The notes beneath the pieces are model-generated. The model saw only the letters and a program-made list of their open reading frames with translations. It was not told the DNA's origin and ran no database searches. Shown here piece by piece: positions 42,551 to 48,280 of a stretch of 60,574 nucleotides of DNA (position 1 is the stretch's first letter; each line of letters begins with the position of its first letter). The stretch spans positions 1 through 60,574 of the forward strand of contig JAGAHY010000063.1 of assembly GCA_017626815.1 (NCBI GenBank), in the 5' to 3' direction. Made by a program: the position numbers and the translations under genes. Source of the stretch: Bacilli bacterium (lineage in GTDB: Bacteria > Bacillota_I > Bacilli_A > RFN20 > CAG-826).

Positions 42551-42659
42551 GAAAATGGTGACGGAATAGGGAAACTACGTCGCTTGCGCCGGATAAAACC
42601 TTGTCGTTTTTCACAAAGAATCGATGCTAGGCCATAGCAAAGCCCTGAAATCCAAAAAA
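42551..42659. repeat. Right 109-bp direct repeat bounding the two-gene island
   Basis: Second copy of 40076-40185, in the same orientation. It ends about 65 bp before the promoter of the nucleoside phosphorylase gene. Together the repeats enclose about 2.37 kb. Confidence 0.9.
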
Positions 42660-42722
42660 TCCAAAATGGCTTCGCGAAATCATCGTTCCTGGAACGCTAA
42701 GCGAAAAACGGACGCAAACACA

Positions 42723-42751
42723 TCGAAACCTTGCCATTATCATGGTATGAT
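42723..42751 (+). promoter_or_regulatory. Promoter of the pdp-dtd-mnmA operon
   Basis: TCGAAA (42723-42728), 17 bp and TATGAT (42746-42751). The ATG at 42761 is 9 nt after the box, so any leader is only 2-3 nt. Confidence 0.5.
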
Positions 42752-42760
42752 TCTTCCCGT

Positions 42761-44065
42761 ATGAGAATGGTAGATATAATCGAACGTAAACGCGATGGCC
42801 ACGCGCTTACGGAAGAAGAGATTCGTTTCTTTGTCAAAGGCTACTCCTGCGGGGAAATCCCCGATTATCAGGCCTCGGCTTTGACGATGGCCATTTATTT
42901 CCGCGGCATGAATAAGGAAGAGACCGCGATTTTGACCGACGCGATGATGCATTCGGGCGAAACCGTGGACCTTTCCGTCATCCCCGGCATCAAAGTCGAT
43001 AAACATAGCACGGGCGGCGTCGGCGATAAGACCTCCCTCGTGGTCGGGCCTTTGGTGGCCGCCTGCGGCGCCAAGATCGCCAAGATGTCGGGCAGGGGCT
43101 TAGGCCATACCGGCGGCACGCTAGACAAGATGGAGTCGATCCCGGGCATGAACGTCTTCGTGGATAAGGAAGACTTCATCCGTCAGTTAAACGACATCGG
43201 CATCGCCATCATCGGCCAGACGGCCAAAATCGACCCCGCGGACAAGAAGCTTTACGCCCTCCGCGACGTCACCGCGACCGTCGAGTCCATCCCCTTAATC
43301 GCCTCGAGCATCATGTCGAAGAAGCTCGCCTCGGGCAGCGACGCCATTTTGCTCGACGTCAAATTCGGCACCGGCGCCTTCATGAAAACCCTGGAAGACG
43401 CGCGTAAATTAGCCCGCGCGATGGTCGAAATCGGCGATTCGCTCGGCCGCGATACGCGCGCTGTCTTAACCGACATGAACCAGCCTTTAGGCAAGGCCGT
43501 CGGCAATTCCCTCGAAGTCATCGAGGCCATCAACACCTTGCAAGGCAAAGGCCCCAGGGATTTGGTGGATCTCGCGATCGATTCGGGCGCGATCATCTTG
43601 GAGCAAGCCCATTTGGTCCAAACTTACGAAGAAGGCTGCGAACGCATCATGAAAGCCATCGATGACCGTTCGGGCTTCCGTAAGCTCGTCGAACTCGTCA
43701 AGGCCCAAGGCGGCGATCCTTCCTATATCGAAAACCCCGATAAGTTCGAAAAAGCCAAATACATCATCCCCGTGGTCTCTAGCCGCGCTGGCTATGTGCA
43801 CCGCATCGATTCCCTTTCCATCGGACTTGCCGCCATGAAATTCGGCGCCGGACGCGCGACCATGGACGATGTCATCGACATGTCCGCGGGCATTTACTTG
43901 GAAAAGAAAGTCGGGGACAAAGTCGAATCCGGCGATGTCCTTTGCTATTGCCATACCAACAAAACGGACATCAAAGACATCCTAAAGGAAGTGGAAGAGG
44001 CGTTCCTCGTCGACGAGAAGAAAGTCGTCCTCGAGCCCATCGTCTACGATTATATCCACGCTTGA
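42761..44065 (+). CDS. pdp: Pyrimidine-nucleoside (thymidine) phosphorylase
   Basis: 434 aa. It splits thymidine, deoxyuridine or uridine with phosphate in nucleoside salvage. KHSTGGVGDKTS near 80 is the phosphate/nucleoside signature; SGRGLGHTGGTLDK and the C-terminal domain (ATMDDVIDMSAGIYL) complete the family. Thymidine-only DeoA and broad-range Pdp are not separable by eye; Pdp is usual in Bacillota. The start is ATG 42761 or 42767; the upstream 42731 frame precedes the -10 box. First gene of an operon with dtd and mnmA. Confidence 0.93.
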   Translation: MRMVDIIERKRDGHALTEEEIRFFVKGYSCGEIPDYQASALTMAIYFRGMNKEETAILTDAMMHSGETVDLSVIPGIKVDKHSTGGVGDKTSLVVGPLVAACGAKIAKMSGRGLGHTGGTLDKMESIPGMNVFVDKEDFIRQLNDIGIAIIGQTAKIDPADKKLYALRDVTATVESIPLIASSIMSKKLASGSDAILLDVKFGTGAFMKTLEDARKLARAMVEIGDSLGRDTRAVLTDMNQPLGKAVGNSLEVIEAINTLQGKGPRDLVDLAIDSGAIILEQAHLVQTYEEGCERIMKAIDDRSGFRKLVELVKAQGGDPSYIENPDKFEKAKYIIPVVSSRAGYVHRIDSLSIGLAAMKFGAGRATMDDVIDMSAGIYLEKKVGDKVESGDVLCYCHTNKTDIKDILKEVEEAFLVDEKKVVLEPIVYDYIHA

Positions 44066-44067
44066 TT

Positions 44068-44520
44068 ATGAGAGTCGTCTTGCAAGTCGTCACGGACGCT
44101 TCCGTGACCATCAATCAGGAAAAAGTCGCCCACATCGATAAGGGCTTCCTTTGCTTCGTCGGCTTCACCGAAGGCGATGACCTTAACCTCGCCAAGAAAA
44201 TGGCCGATAAAATCTGCAAGCTGCGGGTTTTCCCCGATGAAAACGGCAAAACCAACCGCAGCCTCAACGATGTCGGCGGGAAGATCTTAAGCGTCTCCCA
44301 GTTCACCCTCTACGCCTCGGTGAAAGAAGGCAATCGCCCGAGTTTTACGAATTGCCTCAACAAAGATATCGCCGCATGCCTCTATGAGGATTTCTTCACT
44401 TACCTCAAGTCGGTCGCCCCTGGTGCGGAATCCGGCGTCTTCCACGCGGATATGGACGTGGGTCTTGTCAACAACGGGCCCTTTACCTTAATCTTAGATT
44501 CCAAGGAGCTTTTCCAATGA
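44068..44520 (+). CDS. dtd: D-aminoacyl-tRNA deacylase
   Basis: 150 aa. It hydrolyses D-aminoacyl-tRNAs to keep translation homochiral. SVSQFTLYAS is the active-site segment, and NNGPFTLILDS is the Gly-cisPro motif (family pattern NxGPVT, here with Phe). The ATG at 44068 lies two bases after the pdp stop; a longer frame from 43942 lies inside pdp and is rejected. The stop overlaps the mnmA start (ATGA). Confidence 0.95.
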   Translation: MRVVLQVVTDASVTINQEKVAHIDKGFLCFVGFTEGDDLNLAKKMADKICKLRVFPDENGKTNRSLNDVGGKILSVSQFTLYASVKEGNRPSFTNCLNKDIAACLYEDFFTYLKSVAPGAESGVFHADMDVGLVNNGPFTLILDSKELFQ

Positions 44521-45656
44521 AAGTCTTGGTCGGGCTTAGCGGTGGCGTCGATAGCGCCATCGCCGCGTATCTACTGAAGAAGCAGGGCTATGAAGTCAGC
44601 GGTGGCTTCATGCGCAACTGGGACGCCTTGGCCAATAACGACTATCTGGGCAATCCCACCATCGGCAACAGCCAATGCCCCCAGGAAGTCGACTACTATG
44701 ACGCGGTCGAAGTCGCGAAGAAGCTCGATATTCCCTTGCTTCGCGCCGATTTCGTGAAGGAATATTGGGATAACGTCTTCTCCTTTTTCTTAAGCGAATA
44801 CGAAAAAGGCAGGACCCCAAATCCCGATGTGTTCTGCAACAAATACATCAAATTCGATTCCTTCTACGAATTCGCTTTGTCCCAGGGATTCACCAAAATC
44901 GCCATGGGCCATTACGCTAAACTGGGAAAAGACCAGTGGGGGAACCCACGATTATTCAAAGCCGCCGACCGTAACAAAGACCAGACTTATTTCCTTTGTC
45001 AGATCTCGGATAAGCAAGTCGCGAGTTGCTTTTTCCCGCTCGGTGACATCGATAAACCCGAAGTCCGTCGCCTCGCCCACGAGTTAAACCTCAACTCCGT
45101 CATGGACAAGAAAGATTCCACCGGGGTGTGCTTCATCGGCGAACGTCACTTCAAGCAGTTCCTCCAAAACTACATGCCCGCGAAGCCTGGCAAAGTCGTG
45201 CTGCTTCCCAAAAACAAGGAAATCGGCACCCATAGCGGCGTCTATTTCTATACGATTGGCCAACATAAAGGCCTGGGCATCGGTGGCGTCAAAGGGGAAG
45301 AAGAAGGGGGCTACTTCGTGGTCAAGAAAGACGTGAAGAACAATATCCTCTACGTCTGCCAGCTTAAAGACCGTTACCTGTTGTCCTCGACGTCCTGCGA
45401 TATCTCCCATCTGAATCTTCAAGGTCCCGTCGAAGGAAACGATATCGAAGTCTCCGTCAAATTCCGTTACCGTCAAGCCGACCAGCCCGCCATCCTCCAT
45501 ATGGAGGAAGGGGGCAACGCCAAACTCGAATATTCCTTCCATCCGGTGGAGGCGGTCACGCCAGGGCAGATCGCGGCCATCTACCAAGGGGATATGCTCC
45601 TTGGCGGGGGCATCATCGAGGCCACTTACCGCGATGGGGGGCGTACCGACATCTAA
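44517..45656 (+). CDS. mnmA: tRNA 2-thiouridylase MnmA
   Basis: 379 aa. It thiolates U34 of tRNA Lys, Glu and Gln. The PP-loop is GLSGGVDSAIAA (residues 8-13 SGGVDS). Catalytic Cys are at about 106 (PDVFCNKY) and 204 (TGVCFIGER). The C-terminal beta domain is present (GQIAAIYQGDMLLGGGIIE). Translation is coupled to dtd. A strong bidirectional terminator follows. Confidence 0.97.
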   Translation: MKVLVGLSGGVDSAIAAYLLKKQGYEVSGGFMRNWDALANNDYLGNPTIGNSQCPQEVDYYDAVEVAKKLDIPLLRADFVKEYWDNVFSFFLSEYEKGRTPNPDVFCNKYIKFDSFYEFALSQGFTKIAMGHYAKLGKDQWGNPRLFKAADRNKDQTYFLCQISDKQVASCFFPLGDIDKPEVRRLAHELNLNSVMDKKDSTGVCFIGERHFKQFLQNYMPAKPGKVVLLPKNKEIGTHSGVYFYTIGQHKGLGIGGVKGEEEGGYFVVKKDVKNNILYVCQLKDRYLLSSTSCDISHLNLQGPVEGNDIEVSVKFRYRQADQPAILHMEEGGNAKLEYSFHPVEAVTPGQIAAIYQGDMLLGGGIIEATYRDGGRTDI

Positions 45657-45660
45657 GTCA

Positions 45661-45687
45661 AAAAGCGCCGAAAAATGGCGCTTTTCC
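45661..45687. terminator. Bidirectional-looking rho-independent terminator
   Basis: AAAAGCGCC and GGCGCTTTT form a 9-bp stem with a 7-nt loop. It ends the pdp-dtd-mnmA operon. Confidence 0.85.
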
Positions 45688-45694
45688 GTATCCG

Positions 45695-45722
45695 TTGCAA
45701 ACCCAAAAAACATAACTATAAT
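45695..45722 (+). promoter_or_regulatory. Promoter of the 392-aa membrane protein gene, leaderless type
   Basis: TTGCAA (45695-45700), 16 bp and perfect TATAAT (45717-45722), exactly 7 nt before the ATG at 45730. Confidence 0.65.
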
Positions 45723-45729
45723 CCAAACC

Positions 45730-46908
45730 ATGGCCACCCCAGACTTCCCCGAAAGCGAATATAACCCTACGCCCGATAAGCCATTACGTTACCCGGGAAT
45801 TGTAGGTATTTCTTTGCTTTTGGCCGCGCTAGGATCTTCGCTTTTGTCCCAAGCCATCAGCAATCAGCCGTGGCGCCTGTTTTTCCTTATCTTATGTCTT
45901 TGCTTGCTTATCGGCGCCATCGTCTTCGGCGCGCTTGGGGTGAAGAAATCGATCAACTTTTATCATGCGCTTTCCATCGTCACCACCGCCTTAAGCGGCC
46001 TCTCCCTCGTGGGTTTCCTTATTGTCCCCGCGTTTGGGCTTGCCCTAGGCGCCGACATCTTTTGGCCATCGTCGGCTTCGATGAAAGAAAGCGAATACAG
46101 CAACGTCATCAACGCGCTTTCCGAAAAAAGATACCCGTTGATGCTCTTGGATGGGCGGACGGGGAATGCCTATCAAGATAGTCAAAAGGCGTTCCTGCCG
46201 TCTCTTAAAGAACTAAAACTGACGGAGGTGGAGGAACAATCCCTCCACGAGGATTTCGCCTTCGCGAATGCCTTCGATGGCAATCAGCCAACCTATCGCG
46301 TCAGCGTCGATGCAGCTAAAGGCTACCTCAAATCCCAATATTCTAGCGGGGGAACCTGGTCCAAGGCGACGAGCCATACGTATCGGGTTCGCGATTTTGG
46401 GAAACTGAAACAGGACGTCTATTCCTTCGCCCGCGAGGAAGAGGACCGCGAGTATTCTGCGGAGTGGGAGAAATTTCAAAGCTACGCCGAATTCGCGGAA
46501 GTCTTCCGTGGGAATAACGCCATATTTTCCTGCAACCCCGATTGCCGCACTTTTGACGCCGCCCGCATCCGCGAGTCGGGGACGGAGCTAAAGAAATTGA
46601 CCTTCACCCCGAAAGAGGAGACGAAGCGTTATATCGACCTCCTCGATGACCCGATCCATTACCATGAAAACTATCTTGTCTTCGGCCGCTCCATCGTCCC
46701 GACTGATGGCACTTACGTCGAATATCGCCTTCTGTTCCAGCAAAAACGGTGTTTCCTTCTCGTCCGTGCCACGCAGACCTACCTTACCCCACGCGAAGGT
46801 TTCAGCGAGCGGGAAACGCACCAATTTGCCTATTGCCAGGAATACGTTTTATCCGACGAAGACTATCAGACTGCGCTTAATATCTTGCGCTCCGCGCTAG
46901 ATTGCTGA
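45730..46908 (+). CDS. Membrane protein with large extracytoplasmic domain, unknown function
   Basis: 392 aa. Three hydrophobic segments lie within residues 22-125 (GIVGISLLLAALGSSLLS, FFLILCLCLLIGAIVFGALG, LSGLSLVGFLIVPAFGLALG), followed by a soluble domain of about 265 residues. The topology suggests the domain faces outside. I do not recognise it. The frame continues upstream to 45601, but that part overlaps mnmA and precedes the -10 box. Confidence 0.75.
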   Translation: MATPDFPESEYNPTPDKPLRYPGIVGISLLLAALGSSLLSQAISNQPWRLFFLILCLCLLIGAIVFGALGVKKSINFYHALSIVTTALSGLSLVGFLIVPAFGLALGADIFWPSSASMKESEYSNVINALSEKRYPLMLLDGRTGNAYQDSQKAFLPSLKELKLTEVEEQSLHEDFAFANAFDGNQPTYRVSVDAAKGYLKSQYSSGGTWSKATSHTYRVRDFGKLKQDVYSFAREEEDREYSAEWEKFQSYAEFAEVFRGNNAIFSCNPDCRTFDAARIRESGTELKKLTFTPKEETKRYIDLLDDPIHYHENYLVFGRSIVPTDGTYVEYRLLFQQKRCFLLVRATQTYLTPREGFSERETHQFAYCQEYVLSDEDYQTALNILRSALDC

Positions 46909-46957
46909 TAAAAGAAACCTAATTCGTCTCTAAGCGCCAAAATAGCGTACATTGTTT

Positions 46958-46971
46958 TGAAAGCGCTTTCC
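46958..46971 (+). promoter_or_regulatory. Strong cre-like (CcpA) site
   Basis: TGAAAGCGCTTTCC matches 13 of 14 positions of TGNAARCGNWWWCA and contains the perfect palindrome GAAAGCGCTTTC. It is centred about 80 bp before the expected start site of the starch-binding-like lipoprotein, where CcpA sites often activate. Confidence 0.6.
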
Positions 46972-47011
46972 GCGGAAAACCCACGGAAGCAGGGAAAAGA
47001 GTTGTAAATGA

Positions 47012-47039
47012 TTCTCAAGTAGTGCGACTTTGCTACAAT
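47012..47039 (+). promoter_or_regulatory. Promoter of the repeat lipoprotein gene
   Basis: TTCTCA (47012-47017), 16 bp and TACAAT (47034-47039). Confidence 0.5.
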
Positions 47040-47052
47040 TCATGCCATTAAA

Positions 47053-47067
47053 ACGGGTATAACCCGT
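47053..47067 (+). repeat. Leader hairpin before the repeat lipoprotein
   Basis: ACGGGT and ACCCGT flank ATA, near the 5' end of the expected transcript and 5 nt before the GAGGAG ribosome binding site. It may stabilise the mRNA end or bind a regulator. Confidence 0.45.
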
Positions 47068-47082
47068 CAACGAGGAGAAAAA

Positions 47083-48009
47083 ATGAAGAAAATCTTAAAA
47101 TTGGGCTTATCTGCGTTAGCCCTCTCCGTCCTTGCGGCCTGCGGCAATTCCGGCTCTTCTGAAGCGAGTAAAGCCACGGGCTCGTCCAGCGAAGAGAGCA
47201 AGTCCACCGGCCTTTCCACCGAAAGCAGCAAGGCCACTGGTTTATCCACCGAAGAGTCCCACGACACCGAAGACTTCAGCGACGACACCGAAGACTTCAG
47301 CGACGACACCGAGGACTTCAGCGACGACACCGAGGACTTCAGCGACGACACCGAAGACTTCAGTGACGATACCGAGGACTTCAGCGACGACACCGAAGAA
47401 TACAGCGACGAGAGTGACTTCTCTTCCGAAGAATCCGGTATGCCCGCTTTATATCTTGCCGGTACCTTCAACGACTGGACTAAGTACGACGACACCTATG
47501 CGCTTGAATGGGACGAGCTTACGGAAATGTATAGCATCGAAGACGTGGGCCTCAAAGCCAACGCCCAATTCAAAGTCATGGGTCTTGTCGACGGGGAAGA
47601 AAAATGGTACCCCAATGACAACGTCACAGTTGCTGAGGCGGGTCAATACGACATTGATTTTGATCCCGTGACCCATTACGTCACTACGATTTGGGTTGGC
47701 GAATACGAAGGCGATATCGAAGAAGTCACCTATCATCTCTCCGGTTCTTTCAATGGTTGGGCAGTGCATGACCATAATTACCAGTTGAGTTATGACGCAT
47801 CGGCTGATTACTACGCGATCGAAGGGATTTTATTTGAGGAAGGTTACGCACTGAAAGTCACGGATTCCGACGGACACTGGTATCCTGATGGCATGGGCAA
47901 CGATTATTTGGTCCAAGAAGAAGGCATCTACGATGTCCATTTCGATCCTAAAGGCGGCCATGATGGCTGGCACTCTGGCTTCTTCGAGGTCGTCCCGACT
48001 GAGAATTAA
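47083..48009 (+). CDS. Lipoprotein with acidic heptapeptide repeat stalk and two starch-binding-like domains
   Basis: 308 aa. The signal peptide ends at the lipobox VLAAC (Cys20). A Ser/Thr-rich segment with about 10-residue near-repeats (TGLSTE-S-K) leads into seven copies of DTEDFSD (residues 61-109, the last as DTEEYSD). Two similar beta domains follow, LYLAGTFNDW (about 122-215) and YHLSGSFNGW (about 218-305), each with a KWYPND/HWYPDG motif, like SusE/SusF or CBM48-type starch-binding folds. It probably holds alpha-glucan at the cell surface, consistent with the upstream cre-like site. GAGGAG lies well placed before the ATG. Confidence 0.82.
   Translation: MKKILKLGLSALALSVLAACGNSGSSEASKATGSSSEESKSTGLSTESSKATGLSTEESHDTEDFSDDTEDFSDDTEDFSDDTEDFSDDTEDFSDDTEDFSDDTEEYSDESDFSSEESGMPALYLAGTFNDWTKYDDTYALEWDELTEMYSIEDVGLKANAQFKVMGLVDGEEKWYPNDNVTVAEAGQYDIDFDPVTHYVTTIWVGEYEGDIEEVTYHLSGSFNGWAVHDHNYQLSYDASADYYAIEGILFEEGYALKVTDSDGHWYPDGMGNDYLVQEEGIYDVHFDPKGGHDGWHSGFFEVVPTEN
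47263..47409 (+). repeat. 21-bp in-frame tandem repeat (7 copies)
   Basis: The unit begins GACACCGAAGACTTCAGC and encodes DTEDFSD. Copies differ by synonymous changes only, except the last. Such arrays change copy number by slippage and would lengthen or shorten the surface stalk. Confidence 0.9.
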
Positions 48010-48030
48010 TTTCCACTAAATGAACACTTA

Positions 48031-48057
48031 GGCTCTTGCCTCGGCAGGGGCCTTTTT
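48031..48057 (+). terminator. Rho-independent terminator of the repeat lipoprotein
   Basis: GGCTCTTGCC and GGCAGGGGCC pair over ten positions (two G-U) and are followed by TTTTT. Confidence 0.8.
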
Positions 48058-48074
48058 CGCTACCAAGAAGCGGA

Positions 48075-48262
48075 AGTGGCGAGTTTCTCTTGTACCTCGC
48101 CTATTAGGCGACTAAGATATGTCCATCGGGAACTTGCCACTCCCCCTTACGCGGGTAATGCCGCCGTCGTTGACGCGTTAAGTCATTAATTGAGCGCACC
48201 GCTAGGTGAAGAAGGATGGTACCGCGCCACTAGGCGTTCCTTCGTCCGGGGGCGTTTTTATT
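48075..48262 (+). promoter_or_regulatory. T-box leader of alaS
   Basis: The core T-box AGGATGGTACCGCG is at 48213-48226, with TGGT available for the tRNA acceptor end. A stem I candidate pairs 48075-48085 with 48131-48141 over 11 bp and encloses a CGCC/GGCG hairpin. A GC-rich region then T-rich run (to about 48262) acts as the terminator. T-boxes read uncharged tRNA; with alaS downstream the tRNA should be Ala. I could not place the GCN specifier codon with certainty (a GCC lies at 48136). Confidence 0.8.
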
Positions 48263-48280
48263 TTTTTGGAGGTTACCTCA

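Noticed and set aside
40076-42659. Insertion sequence
   Set aside because: The flanking repeats are direct, not inverted, and no transposase or integrase frame lies between them.
47263-47409. CRISPR-like repeat
   Set aside because: The 21-bp units are contiguous with no spacers and encode an in-frame peptide repeat.
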